Assembly (NCBI GenBank): GCA_050180705.1
Contig: JBFXDX010000009.1
Coordinates: 124,001 to 188,000 of the forward strand
Source: SB25 sp050180705
GTDB lineage: Bacteria; Bacteroidota; Bacteroidia; Bacteroidales; Tenuifilaceae
Length of the DNA stretch: 64,000 bases
Direction: 5' to 3'
Position 1 is the stretch's first letter; each line of letters starts with the position of its first letter. Below, one piece after another: positions 44,237-52,568 of the stretch. The translations under genes were made by a program, and so were the position numbers. Under the pieces are notes generated by a model. That model was not told where the DNA came from, made no database searches, and saw only the letters and a list, made by a program, of their open reading frames with translations.

Positions 44237-45115
44237 ATGAAAAAGTCCATTCTTATTGCATTAGTAACAGTTTTGATTATAGTACCATCCATTTTGGTTG
44301 CTCAAAATAGACCACCACAGGATATTAGGCGGGTTATTGTCACCAGTAAGTACGAAATTAAGGATGGACAGAGAATTGCCAAAAGCATGGCTGTAAAGCA
44401 GGAAATAAAGGATTCGTTGGATAGGATCCATACTATTTTAAATAGGGATTATTCTACCCAAAGAGTGATAAGTCACACTTGGCACACGTTTAATGGTAAA
44501 CAGATAGTTAGAACTGATGAGTTTGCAGACGAAAAACTTAAATATTATAAATTATTTACTTACAATAGTGATTCAACCAAGGCAACCGAAACTATCTATT
44601 TGGTTAGGCCTATCGACACTGCACTATACGTTAAACTTGCTTACAAGTACAATAATTTAAGAAAGCCGATTCAAATAGATGCAACCGATTCTAAAGGTAA
44701 AAGAACTTATCGTTCAAAAAGCTCTTACGATTCAAAAGGAACAGAACTAAAGCGTACGGTTAAGGTAAAAAAGAACTTTGTACCTATGGATTCTGTAATT
44801 AATTTAGTAAACGTTCCATCCTATGATTCTGTAGGAAGAATTTCTGCTGAAGTTATAACTCGTAAATATTTCAACGGAAAAACTATAACAGAATCGTATA
44901 GATATGGTTATGATAAGGCTGGCTTGCTATCTTCAGTTGAAACTTTAGACGGAAGTGGAAAAATCATTACAAAGAAAATCTTAGAGTATAATAATAAGGG
45001 TATGCTAAAATTTGTCTCTGTATTCGACGCTAATAATATTCTAATTGAGTACTATGCTAAGAGATACGAGTTATACCCAACTCGTGATAGGAGAAATCAG
45101 ATAATTGAATATTAG
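44237..45115 (+). CDS. Unrecognised secreted protein with YD-like strand repeats
   Basis: The 292-residue protein has a signal peptide (ending SILVAQ) and no recognised domain. The C-terminal two thirds consist of short repeated strand motifs such as YKYNNLRKPIQIDATDSKG, YDSKGTELKRTV, YDSVGRISAEV, YGYDKAGLLSSVETLDGSG and YNNKGMLKFVSVFDANN. These resemble the YD/Rhs-type beta-repeat of Bacteroidota surface proteins, here a small solitary version. It lacks a visible type IX sorting tail. It stands alone between two long non-coding regions. Confidence 0.62.
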   Translation: MKKSILIALVTVLIIVPSILVAQNRPPQDIRRVIVTSKYEIKDGQRIAKSMAVKQEIKDSLDRIHTILNRDYSTQRVISHTWHTFNGKQIVRTDEFADEKLKYYKLFTYNSDSTKATETIYLVRPIDTALYVKLAYKYNNLRKPIQIDATDSKGKRTYRSKSSYDSKGTELKRTVKVKKNFVPMDSVINLVNVPSYDSVGRISAEVITRKYFNGKTITESYRYGYDKAGLLSSVETLDGSGKIITKKILEYNNKGMLKFVSVFDANNILIEYYAKRYELYPTRDRRNQIIEY

Positions 45116-45180
45116 GTTAAGTGAGATTTGCCGCTGATTGAATTTTAAAGGCATTTCGAGGTTTTTCATATATCTCCAAA

Positions 45181-45223
45181 TTCGGACAAACCAGTAAATT
45201 ACATTTTGCCGATTTCGGACAAA
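45181..45223. repeat. Paired direct repeat TTCGGACAAA (operator candidate)
   Basis: TTCGGACAAA occurs at 45181-45190 and again at 45214-45223. The 33-base period is about three helical turns. It lies in the 492-base gap (45116-45607) upstream of the secreted-protein operon; the rest of that gap before the promoter at 45439 shows nothing clear. Confidence 0.35.
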
Positions 45224-45438
45224 ATTGCCATGTTTAATCTGATTACTTTATTTATAATCAAACATATACGTCTTATGGCACTATTATTGGTTAATTTATT
45301 TAGATTTTTTAAGTTCTTTGTGTTTTATTGATAACTATTGGTGGAGTAAAGATTCATCTTTTAGAATTTAACATTGGTCAAAGAATATTCTTTGATAGTC
45401 TAATTCTAATAACCTTTTAGAACATCGCCCCGTAATAG

Positions 45439-45469
45439 TTTGTTGGTAACCCGATAAAAAGTAACTTTG
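45439..45469 (+). promoter_or_regulatory. Strong Bacteroidota promoter of the type IX surface module
   Basis: TTTG (45439-45442) and TAACTTTG (45462-45469) are separated by exactly 19 bases, the ideal -33/-7 layout. Transcription would begin near 45476, giving a leader of about 130 bases. Confidence 0.75.
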
Positions 45470-45481
45470 CAAATTTTTACC

Positions 45482-45538
45482 ATGGAAAGTCACAATAAAA
45501 ATAAGAAAAGAAGTAATGACCGAAATAAGCCACCATAG
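45482..45538 (+). CDS. 18-codon leader mini-ORF
   Basis: An ATG a few bases after the predicted transcription start opens an 18-residue frame, MESHNKNKKRSNDRNKPP, ending in TAG. The peptide is Lys/Arg/Asn-rich. Its stop codon is exactly the 3-base loop of the hairpin at 45530-45544, an arrangement that could couple leader translation to hairpin folding. There is no obvious Shine-Dalgarno site, but this phylum often lacks one. Translation is unproven; the frame may be chance. Confidence 0.35.
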   Translation: MESHNKNKKRSNDRNKPP

Positions 45539-45544
45539 TGGTGG
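45530..45544 (+). promoter_or_regulatory. Leader hairpin with stop codon in its loop (attenuator candidate)
   Basis: CCACCA-TAG-TGGTGG is a perfect 6-bp stem with a 3-base loop followed by ATATTTTAT. It lies 63 bases before the next gene. The weak T-rich tail could allow partial termination. Confidence 0.5.
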
Positions 45545-45607
45545 ATATTTTATACATAATTATTGCGTAAAACATTTTTTAAATTATAAACTTTAATTTT
45601 TAATACT

Positions 45608-46537
45608 ATGAGAAAATCGACACTTTTAAAAATGGCGTTTGTTTTTAGCACATTATTTATGTTTGCAGAAACTAATGCTCAGATTTTGGTAAATTATTCT
45701 GAAACCAATGCAGTTGATATGTATCAAACTGTTAACACTAATTTCAGATTATATGTTAAACCTGACTTGGTTTATAGCCCAACTTATGATGCAGCAACCA
45801 ATGGAAATGTAAATACTGGTTCTTACTGGATGTTTGTAATTTCAGGTGGCTTAACAGCAGTAAATCCTGCTTCTCTTGCTACAGCAGTAAATCAGAACTG
45901 GGTTGAATTAACAGCAGCCACAGTTGGTGCTCAAACTGTTACCGCTGCTGAACAGTGGGGTGCTGCTGGTTGTGCTGATGGAACTCCAGAATCATTAAAT
46001 GTTAATGTTGTAGCTGCTCCTATTGCTCAAATTTCAACAGCAGATCCTGCTGTTAGATGTACTGATGCAGTTGGGCTTGGAGCTGATGCTGTTACTATTG
46101 CTATTACTGAAGATGTTCCTGCTACTTTAGCAAATTATGCTTTTGCTGTAACTGAAACGGTTGTAAACTGGGATGATATAAGTGGAACGAATCCTACAGC
46201 AGTGTCAAACAACGCAACTTTTGTAAATAATACTATAGGAGCAAAAGCAGCCGCAACAGAAGTTGCTCAACCTAGTTATACAATTTCTTTTAACACTTCC
46301 AATTTAGCAATTCAAAACGCTAAGGTAACTGTTTATACTTATACTTTAGTTAAAGCAACAGATGCTCCTGGTGCTGCAGCAAATGGTATCGTATCGACGG
46401 TTTCGCATAAATCTAATTACTTAGCAGGAGTTGTTTCTACATACCCATTTGATACAAAAACAACCTACCAAGTTATTGTTGCTCCAACACCAACAACAGG
46501 GCCAATTTATCATATTCCTAATAATTTTACTTTCTAA
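45608..46537 (+). CDS. Ala/Thr/Val-rich secreted protein (unrecognised; structural subunit candidate)
   Basis: The 309-residue protein has a signal peptide (MRKSTLLKMAFVF, ending ETNAQ) and a mature part rich in Ala, Thr, Val and Asn with beta-strand character. The only two Cys, Cys122 and Cys151, flank a segment GTPESLNVNVVAAP resembling the Ig-like strands of large Bacteroidota adhesins. No type IX C-terminal domain is visible; the tail is GPIYHIPNNFTF. A consensus promoter and its own terminator suggest high expression. The two genes after it encode a type B sorting-domain protein and PorP/SprF. A structural or adhesive role at the surface is inference. Confidence 0.6.
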   Translation: MRKSTLLKMAFVFSTLFMFAETNAQILVNYSETNAVDMYQTVNTNFRLYVKPDLVYSPTYDAATNGNVNTGSYWMFVISGGLTAVNPASLATAVNQNWVELTAATVGAQTVTAAEQWGAAGCADGTPESLNVNVVAAPIAQISTADPAVRCTDAVGLGADAVTIAITEDVPATLANYAFAVTETVVNWDDISGTNPTAVSNNATFVNNTIGAKAAATEVAQPSYTISFNTSNLAIQNAKVTVYTYTLVKATDAPGAAANGIVSTVSHKSNYLAGVVSTYPFDTKTTYQVIVAPTPTTGPIYHIPNNFTF

Positions 46538-46563
46538 TTTATTAAAAGAAAACAATTTTATCT

Positions 46564-46600
46564 AACCCTGACAGGCATCAAACCCTGTCAGGGTTTAAAT
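46564..46600 (+). terminator. Intra-operon terminator after the Ala/Thr-rich gene
   Basis: A 12-bp perfect stem AACCCTGACAGG (46564-46575) / CCTGTCAGGGTT (46584-46595) with an 8-base loop and weak T tail. It probably lowers expression of the genes beyond it relative to the first gene. Confidence 0.8.
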
Positions 46601-46648
46601 AAGAGAGAGGAATTCTTGAAGGAGATTTTATAGAAAAGAGGCAGCAGT

Positions 46649-47752
46649 TTGAAAAAATTTACCCAAATATTACCTGTACTTATTATACTTTTAACCCTGG
46701 TGGGGATTAACATCGTGCAAGCTCAAGATAATATACACTCGGCTTGCGTTGGTACCACAGAAAGATATGGGGTAAAAGGGTTTAATGGCATTTCGGATTT
46801 TGAGTGGGTTATTACCGATCCCGATGGAAATATATTACCAACAACTTCTTATCAACTCTTGGCTCGAGGCGATTCTATTGAGATTACCTGGGGCGAAGGA
46901 CTTAAGGGTGGTATATATACATTCTCGGTAACCGAGCATACCGATTATGGTTGTACGGGCGCACCTTTTGAAGCATATATTACGCTTAACACTCCCGAAA
47001 TTTTTGTTCCCATTTCGAATAACATAAATGATGAAATGGGTGTTTGTTACGGACAAATAGCAACACTTGATCCGGGAAGCGGATTTCGTAGTTACCTTTG
47101 GCAGGACGATAATACCAATCAGGTATACTACACAGGCGAATCGGGAACGTATACAGTAAGGTTGGTTAACGATACCTACAACTGTTCGTACGATTCAACC
47201 CGATTGGCTGTTTACGATTTACCGACAGTATCGCTAGGACAGGATACATTCTTGTTTGCAAACGAAACATTAACGTTGGATGTTTATAATCCCGACTTTA
47301 GTTTTTATAACTGGAGCACCAACGAAATTACATCGAGCATAACGGTTGATGGGCTAAGTGGAAAGCAGGAGGTTTGGGTACTTGTTACCGATCTTCATGG
47401 ATGCCAAAATTCCGATACTGTAATTATTGGTGCGGCCGATTACAGCAAGCTAAAAATTCCAGCAGCCTTTACACCTAATGGCGATGGCTTTAACGATACT
47501 TGGATATTCCCAGCCACAAGAAATGCCGATGGACAATATGTTGATGTAAGCAATTATTTGCAGGATGTTGATGTTAAGGTATTCGATCGTTGGGGAAAAC
47601 TGGTTTGGAAGCATAAGGGCATGAACAAGGAGTGGAATGGTAAGGATTTGGGCGGCAAAGAACTGCCTATGGATTCTTATCACTATATAATTGTATTTAC
47701 AGTTGCTGGCGAGAAGTTTGAGTATAAGGGAAGTATTACTATCATAAGGTAG
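46649..47752 (+). CDS. Type IX secretion substrate with type B (gliding-motility-type) C-terminal sorting domain
   Basis: The 367-residue protein starts at a TTG (46649) and has a signal peptide (ending INIVQAQ). The middle contains two or three Ig-like or PKD-like strands, such as CYGQIATLDPGSGFRSYLWQDD and NETLTLDVYNPDFSFYNWS. Residues about 275-367 form the type B sorting domain: IPAAFTPNGDGFNDTWIFP, VKVFDRWGKLVWKHKG, and a tail GSITIIR. Substrates of this type are exported by the type IX machinery and held at the surface by PorP/SprF-type barrels, one of which is encoded next. Confidence 0.9.
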   Translation: MKKFTQILPVLIILLTLVGINIVQAQDNIHSACVGTTERYGVKGFNGISDFEWVITDPDGNILPTTSYQLLARGDSIEITWGEGLKGGIYTFSVTEHTDYGCTGAPFEAYITLNTPEIFVPISNNINDEMGVCYGQIATLDPGSGFRSYLWQDDNTNQVYYTGESGTYTVRLVNDTYNCSYDSTRLAVYDLPTVSLGQDTFLFANETLTLDVYNPDFSFYNWSTNEITSSITVDGLSGKQEVWVLVTDLHGCQNSDTVIIGAADYSKLKIPAAFTPNGDGFNDTWIFPATRNADGQYVDVSNYLQDVDVKVFDRWGKLVWKHKGMNKEWNGKDLGGKELPMDSYHYIIVFTVAGEKFEYKGSITIIR

Positions 47753-47820
47753 TTTATAGAGTTTTGAAATTTAATTGTTTATATAAAGCAGAAAATTGCC
47801 TTTCATAAATAGGAAAAATC

Positions 47821-48816
47821 ATGAGAATAAAAAGGCAAATAGGATTGGTTGGTTTTATAGGGATAATGTGCTTATTCTCTTTAGGAGTAAAAGCACAGCA
47901 GCAACCCCTATATAGTCAGTATATGCTCGATGCATATCTTGTAAACCCAGCGGTTGCAGGAGCAGAGGGGGTTACGGCATTCAATCTTACTGCACGTAAG
48001 CAGTGGGCTGGATACACCGAGGCACCAAGCACATATGCACTTAGTGCACAAACTCGTATTTTAAAAACCAGCTTTAGAAATCGCAGCCGACTTATAAAAT
48101 CTCGTGTACGTCGTCGTAGGCCAAGTGGTAGAGTTGGTTTAGGTGCATTTGTTTTTAATGATAACAACGGACGTATACACCGTACAGGATTACAAGGAAC
48201 ATATGCTTACCATATATATGTTCGTGATTATCAAATAAGTTTTGGTGCATCAATATCGGCATTTCAGTTTAAGGCAAATGTTACTAAGGATGATGTAATA
48301 CAAACCGATGATCCATTGCTACAGGGAAAAATTTCAAAATTTGCTCCCGATGCAAATGTTGGTTTTTTGCTTAGCAAGGATAATTTTTATGCAGGACTGT
48401 CTGCTACTTCGTTATTCCAGAGTGCTATTCAGTTTGGATCGGGCAATTCCGATGTTGCATACCGTTTATTGCGCCAATATTATGTTGTAGGTGGTTATAG
48501 AATTCAACCTTATAGAAGCGATTTTGCATTTGAACCATCATTTCTATTTACTACAAATGAACGATTTCAAAAGGGCTTGGACTTTAACATTAAAGGATAC
48601 TACAAGAATGATTACTGGCTTGGCGTTTCGTTCCGTTCATCGGGGGCTGTTGTAACAATGTTTGGTGTAAAATACCAACAATTTTACTTTGGATATGCAT
48701 TTGACTACAGTTTCAGCGATGTGTCGACTATTTCGAAAAGTGGATCGCATGAGTTGATGGTTGGAATGAAGATTGGTGATAGTGCACGACGTTACCGTTG
48801 GTTGAATAGATTCTAA
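47821..48816 (+). CDS. PorP/SprF-family type IX secretion membrane protein
   Basis: The 331-residue outer-membrane barrel has a signal peptide (ending GVKAQ) and the family start QQPLYSQYMLDAYLVNPAVAGAEG, followed by ARKQWAGY. The middle and end contain the usual strands (GFLLSKDNFYAGLSATSLFQS, and FGYAFDYSFSDVSTISKSGSHELMVGMKI). Members attach to type B sorting domains and anchor the substrate to the cell surface. Pairing with the upstream sorting-domain gene is typical. Confidence 0.92.
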   Translation: MRIKRQIGLVGFIGIMCLFSLGVKAQQQPLYSQYMLDAYLVNPAVAGAEGVTAFNLTARKQWAGYTEAPSTYALSAQTRILKTSFRNRSRLIKSRVRRRRPSGRVGLGAFVFNDNNGRIHRTGLQGTYAYHIYVRDYQISFGASISAFQFKANVTKDDVIQTDDPLLQGKISKFAPDANVGFLLSKDNFYAGLSATSLFQSAIQFGSGNSDVAYRLLRQYYVVGGYRIQPYRSDFAFEPSFLFTTNERFQKGLDFNIKGYYKNDYWLGVSFRSSGAVVTMFGVKYQQFYFGYAFDYSFSDVSTISKSGSHELMVGMKIGDSARRYRWLNRF

Positions 48817-48838
48817 GTAATTAGTACAATAATAGTAT

Positions 48839-48866
48839 AAGGAGATATATTATTATCTCCTTTTTT
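48839..48866 (+). terminator. Terminator after porP/sprF-like gene
   Basis: A 9-bp stem AAGGAGATA / TATCTCCTT with a 6-base loop, followed by T residues, lies 22 bases after the stop. Confidence 0.85.
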
Positions 48867-49092
48867 AATTTACGACAATAGATAATGCATATATTTTTAG
48901 TCATCTTGAGTTTGTCTACAGGTGGATAGATTAGACGATTCTACTTAAATAATCTTCTGATGTTTGATCGGATACAGTTGAAATATCTTTACGAGCAAGG
49001 AGCAAGCATTCACAATAGAGTATCTTTTTGCGAGTTCACCGAAGCAAACAACTAAAAATATTTATCTTTACAAATCATCAAAATACAGAATT

Positions 49093-49917
49093 ATGTTAGC
49101 ATATATCCCTTGGAATATTGATCCCGAAATTTTTAGGTTAGGTCCATTTGCAGTTCGATATTACGGTTTAATGTGGGCCATAGCTTTTTATCTAGGATAT
49201 ATTGTTTTTAATAAGTTTGTTAAGCGCGAAGGACTTTCTGCAGAGTTCTTGGATTCCTTAACAATGTATATGGTTATTGGAACCGTAATAGGAGCACGTT
49301 TGGGTCACTGCTTCTTTTACGAACCAGCCTATTACTTAAGCCATCCGTTCGAGATAATTAAGATATGGAAGGGTGGATTGGCAAGTCATGGCGCGGCTAT
49401 TGGAATACTTATATCACTGTACCTTTTTGCCAGAAAGCATAAAGTTCCAATGATCTATGTGGTGGATCGTGTTGTGATTACAGTTGCGCTTGGTGGTGCA
49501 TTTATTCGTTTGGGAAACTTGATGAACTCCGAAATTTATGGTGTGGAAACAACTTTACCATGGGGTTTTATCTTTCAGCAGAATAACGAGATTTTCCCAA
49601 AGCATCCCACACAGCTATACGAGGCGTTGTCGTACTTTCTGATATTTTTCATTCTTTACTTTTACTACCGTAAGCATGAAGGAAAAACTAAAACTGGATT
49701 TATTTTTGGTGTGTTTCTCATTTTGCTTTTCGCCGCTCGTTTCTTAATAGAGTATGTTAAAGAGCCACAGGTAGAGTTTGAGAAAACTATGGCATTGAAT
49801 ATGGGTCAATGGTTAAGTGTTCCGTTTATTTTGGCTGGCGTTTTCTTTGTTGCTTACTCTTATATGAAGCCAAGAGTTTTTATTCCTGAGCCGGAGAAAA
49901 GTAAAAAGGTAAAGTAG
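49093..49917 (+). CDS. lgt: Prolipoprotein diacylglyceryl transferase
   Basis: The 274-residue inner-membrane enzyme attaches diacylglycerol to the lipobox cysteine, the first step of lipoprotein maturation. It has about seven hydrophobic helices and the conserved GARLGHCFFYEP, WKGGLASHGAAIGI and RLGNLMNSEIYG motifs, including the essential Arg and His. A near-consensus -7 box TATCTTTA is at 49063-49070. Its terminator is interrupted by the insertion sequence beginning at 49955. Confidence 0.95.
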   Translation: MLAYIPWNIDPEIFRLGPFAVRYYGLMWAIAFYLGYIVFNKFVKREGLSAEFLDSLTMYMVIGTVIGARLGHCFFYEPAYYLSHPFEIIKIWKGGLASHGAAIGILISLYLFARKHKVPMIYVVDRVVITVALGGAFIRLGNLMNSEIYGVETTLPWGFIFQQNNEIFPKHPTQLYEALSYFLIFFILYFYYRKHEGKTKTGFIFGVFLILLFAARFLIEYVKEPQVEFEKTMALNMGQWLSVPFILAGVFFVAYSYMKPRVFIPEPEKSKKVK

Positions 49918-49941
49918 ATATTGTAATATTGATAAAGATAA

Positions 49942-49948
49942 AAGCCTG
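49942..49948 (+). terminator. Left half of the lgt terminator, split by an insertion sequence
   Basis: AAGCCTG at 49942-49948 is complementary to CAGGCTT at 51397-51403, which is followed by ATTTTATT. Removing the IS and one AAA copy restores a 7-bp hairpin with a CAAAAA-like loop and T-rich tail, 25 bases after the lgt stop. Confidence 0.75.
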
Positions 49949-49987
49949 CAAAAATGAAGTGCACCCCAAAAGTTAGACATAAAACTT

Positions 49988-50536
49988 TTGGGGTGTTTTT
50001 TTATGCAAAAAAGGAAAAATAGGAAGCACAGCCTTTCTGAGAAAATTGAGGTAATAAAAGATTACCAATCAGGTTATGGTAGTACAACCATAAGCAACAG
50101 AAGAAAAATTGCCGACAGTTTGATAAAGAGATGGATACGAACTTATCAGGCTCATGGGATAGAGGGTTTACAAAAGCAGTCAAGAGCAACTATTTCTGCC
50201 CATATCAAGCAGCAAGCAGTTAAGGAGATTATTGAAGAATGCTTATCTTTCGAAACGGTTGCTCTAAAATACCACGTAAGTATTTCGGCTGTTTACTCGT
50301 GGTTTCAACGGGTAAAGGAGCATGGATATGCATCGCTGTTAACAATAAAACAAGGGCGGCCAACTGAATTAATGGGCAGACCAAAGAAAAAACAACCGGA
50401 AACAGAATTAGAAAAGCTTCAGGCAGAATTGCGTTACCTCAGGGCAGAAAACGCACTCTTAAAAAAATTGAAGGCCTTAGAGGAGGAACGGACTACACAC
50501 GAAAACGCAAGACTGTCCAAGCCATCGAAACGCTAA
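49988..50536 (+). CDS. IS3-family transposase OrfA (helix-turn-helix protein)
   Basis: The 182-residue protein contains two helix-turn-helix segments (VIKDYQSGYGSTTISNRRKIADSLIKRWI and FETVALKYHVSISAVYSWFQRVKEHG) for inverted-repeat binding and a leucine-zipper-like region near residues 135-160 (ELEKLQAELRYLRAENALLKKL). It may start six codons later at the ATG of MQKRKNR. The C-terminal 20 or so residues are read only when no frameshift occurs. Confidence 0.92.
   Translation: MGCFFMQKRKNRKHSLSEKIEVIKDYQSGYGSTTISNRRKIADSLIKRWIRTYQAHGIEGLQKQSRATISAHIKQQAVKEIIEECLSFETVALKYHVSISAVYSWFQRVKEHGYASLLTIKQGRPTELMGRPKKKQPETELEKLQAELRYLRAENALLKKLKALEEERTTHENARLSKPSKR
50461..50467 (+). promoter_or_regulatory. 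Programmed -1 frameshift site of the IS
   Basis: The heptamer A_AAA_AAA is in the correct phase of orfA (codons TTA AAA AAA TTG). Slipping by -1 opens the frame continuing through IEGLRGGTDYTRKRK directly into orfB, giving the OrfAB fusion transposase. Confidence 0.85.
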
Positions 50537-50562
50537 GGCCTCAACATAACCTTTCAGATTTA

Positions 50563-51363
50563 TTGAAAGCGTCATCGATGGCTCGTGCTACTTATTATTA
50601 TCATTTAAAACAACTTGCCAATCCTGATAAGCATGAACACATACGTGCGAAAATAAAATTAATCTATCACGCCCATAAAGGACGTTATGGATACAGGCGC
50701 ATCACGTTAGAGTTGCGTAATCAATCCATGGAAATTAATCGCAAAAGGGTTGCACGCTTAATGCATGAGTGTGGCCTGAAATCGCTGGTGAGAATAAAGA
50801 AGTATCGGTCATACAAAGGCTCTATAGGAAAAATTGCCCCGAATGTTCTGGAACGCAATTTTAATGCGATAGCTATCAATAAAAAATGGGTAACCGATGT
50901 TACAGAGTTTTCTCTATTTAGTCAAAAAAGATATCTCTCACCTATTATGGACTTGTATAATGGTGAAATTATCAGTTATACCATAAGTGACCATCCGAAT
51001 TTATTAATGGTAACAAGTATGCCTAGCAAAGCGCTAAAGGGTATCAAGAAAGGTTCTGGTTTACTATTGCATTCTGATCAAGGATGGCATTATCAGCATG
51101 CAACCTATCAGAAAATGCTTAAAAAGAAAGGTGTTGTGCAAAGCATGTCGCGAAAAGGAAATTGCCTGGATAATGCTAAAATGGAGAACTTCTTCGGATT
51201 ATTAAAATCCGAATTATTATACTTGCAGAAGTTTAATTCAATTGAAGAGTTTGAGAGGGAGCTTAAAAACTATATATTCTACTATAATAACTTTAGAATC
51301 AAACAAAAACTAAAAGGACTGAGTCCTGTACAATACAGAAATCAGTCCTTAAATATAGCTTAA
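50563..51363 (+). CDS. IS3-family transposase OrfB (DDE integrase core)
   Basis: The 266-residue region is the integrase half of the transposase. The DDE residues are seen in KKWVTDVTEF (Asp), LLHSDQGWHY (Asp) and KMENFFGLLKSE (Glu), preceded by the HTH_21-type GRYGYRRITLELRN. It starts at a weak TTG (50563) and is probably produced mainly as an OrfAB fusion; its frame is continuous upstream to 50468 in the -1 phase. All catalytic residues are present, so the element could be active. Confidence 0.93.
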   Translation: MKASSMARATYYYHLKQLANPDKHEHIRAKIKLIYHAHKGRYGYRRITLELRNQSMEINRKRVARLMHECGLKSLVRIKKYRSYKGSIGKIAPNVLERNFNAIAINKKWVTDVTEFSLFSQKRYLSPIMDLYNGEIISYTISDHPNLLMVTSMPSKALKGIKKGSGLLLHSDQGWHYQHATYQKMLKKKGVVQSMSRKGNCLDNAKMENFFGLLKSELLYLQKFNSIEEFERELKNYIFYYNNFRIKQKLKGLSPVQYRNQSLNIA

Positions 51364-51525
51364 TAATCCGTCTAACTTTTTGGGGTCAGATCAAAACAGG
51401 CTTATTTTATTATATTCTATTTTGTGTTCGAACATTACTGACGACGCGTAGCAAAGATCAGATTGAACAGAGTCTTTGTTTTCGTCGAAAAGAGATATAA
51501 AGAAGTCTGCGGGATAAGAAAACTC

Positions 51526-51562
51526 ATCTGTGTTTATCTGTTCTATTTGCGTTATCTGTGTT
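51526..51562 (-). repeat. AACACAGAT short repeats overlapping the epimerase 3' end
   Basis: On the minus strand AACACAGAT (51562-51554), AACAGAT (51542-51536) and AACACAGAT (51534-51526) occur in a row. The stop codon of the epimerase-like gene is formed within the first copy. Confidence 0.5.
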
Positions 51563-52568
51563 CCATATCTTTTAGGTAGGCACCTGCAACAAACTCAATT
51601 GTTTCGGAAATAGGGGTGAAGTTAAATCCGATTCTATTCTTAATCTTATTGGATGAATAGAATGTTTTGCTGAAGGCCGACTTAAGATTGGCTTTAGAGA
51701 TTGCATTTCCTTTACCTGTAATTATGCCTGCTAAGAATATGAATGGATAAACAATATCGACAACCCAAGGTTTTATATTTATTCGAGGTGGCTTTTTCCC
51801 TAGACCTTTAGCCATTAGGCTAAAAACACTCAGGTAACTTAAATTCTCCGAATTAAGTACGAATCGTTCACCGTTAATTTCGGGGTTTTCTATAAGTTGT
51901 ATCATGGCATTGGCTACATCGTGAACATCAACGTAACCAGTAATTCCATCGGTGTAGAATGGCATTCCCTTTTTTACTTGATTGAGCAACTGTCCACTTC
52001 CATTTTCCCAGCGTCCAGAACCTATAATAACCGAAGGGTTAACAATAATTACCCTTAAACCTTGCTCGTAACCTCGCCAAACTTCATTTTCGCCTAAGAA
52101 TTTGCTTTTTGCATAGGCACTTTGCCCTTTACTTTTAGTCCATTTACAGGTTTCGTCAATATCTCCATTTTTTGAATCACCCAAGGATGCAACGGAGCTA
52201 ACATGGCAAAAATTTTTCACTCCATTTTCAAGGCAAGCATCAACCAAATTTGCAGTGCCAATAATGTTTGTTGTTCCTATTTCATTGGCCTGAGATGGAT
52301 TAAAGGATACAACTGCACCAGTGTGGAATACCGTATCAATGTCTTTAGTGGCATTAAGTAACGATTGGTAATCGAGCAAATCGGCATCAATCCACTCTAT
52401 TTGCTCGAACAATGTATTTGGGTTTTGACAGTATAATCCAAAGACCCATTTTACGAAATCGGTGTTGGAGTTTGCCCGTTTTGTTGCCTTAATCCTTTTG
52501 CCGTTTTGTGTGAGTTTGTAGAGAAGGTGTGACCCAACAAGACCTGTTCCGCCAGTTACTAGTATCAT
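51552..52568 (-). CDS. NAD(P)-dependent epimerase/dehydratase (extended SDR)
   Basis: The 338-residue protein has the N-terminal dinucleotide motif VTGGTGLVGSHLLYKL and the catalytic Ser and YxxxK (CHVSSVASLGDS and YAKSKFLGE). It belongs to the extended or atypical short-chain dehydrogenases, close to dihydroflavonol-reductase-like and sterol-dehydrogenase-like members. The substrate is unknown. The C-terminal third includes a hydrophobic stretch (YPFIFLAGIITGKG). It is transcribed toward the insertion sequence and overlaps short repeats at its 3' end. Confidence 0.87.
   Translation of the reverse strand: MILVTGGTGLVGSHLLYKLTQNGKRIKATKRANSNTDFVKWVFGLYCQNPNTLFEQIEWIDADLLDYQSLLNATKDIDTVFHTGAVVSFNPSQANEIGTTNIIGTANLVDACLENGVKNFCHVSSVASLGDSKNGDIDETCKWTKSKGQSAYAKSKFLGENEVWRGYEQGLRVIIVNPSVIIGSGRWENGSGQLLNQVKKGMPFYTDGITGYVDVHDVANAMIQLIENPEINGERFVLNSENLSYLSVFSLMAKGLGKKPPRINIKPWVVDIVYPFIFLAGIITGKGNAISKANLKSAFSKTFYSSNKIKNRIGFNFTPISETIEFVAGAYLKDMEHR

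Larger units (their letters stand above)
49955..51393 (+). mobile_element. IS3-family insertion sequence, intact (IS150-like group)
   Basis: The 1,439-bp element has imperfect 24-bp terminal inverted repeats starting TGA (49955-49978 and 51370-51393, 19 of 24 matching, inner block AAAAGTTAGAC identical). It is flanked by AAA on both sides (49952-49954, 51394-51396), consistent with a 3-bp target duplication. It carries overlapping-phase orfA and orfB with a frameshift site, and no disabling mutation is seen. It lies in the lgt terminator loop. Confidence 0.9.

Noticed and set aside
51430..51492. Loose inverted repeat after the IS (CGACG..GCAAAG / CTTTG..CGTCG)
   Set aside because: Interrupted stems and a long loop without a T-run; not convincing as a terminator or attachment site.
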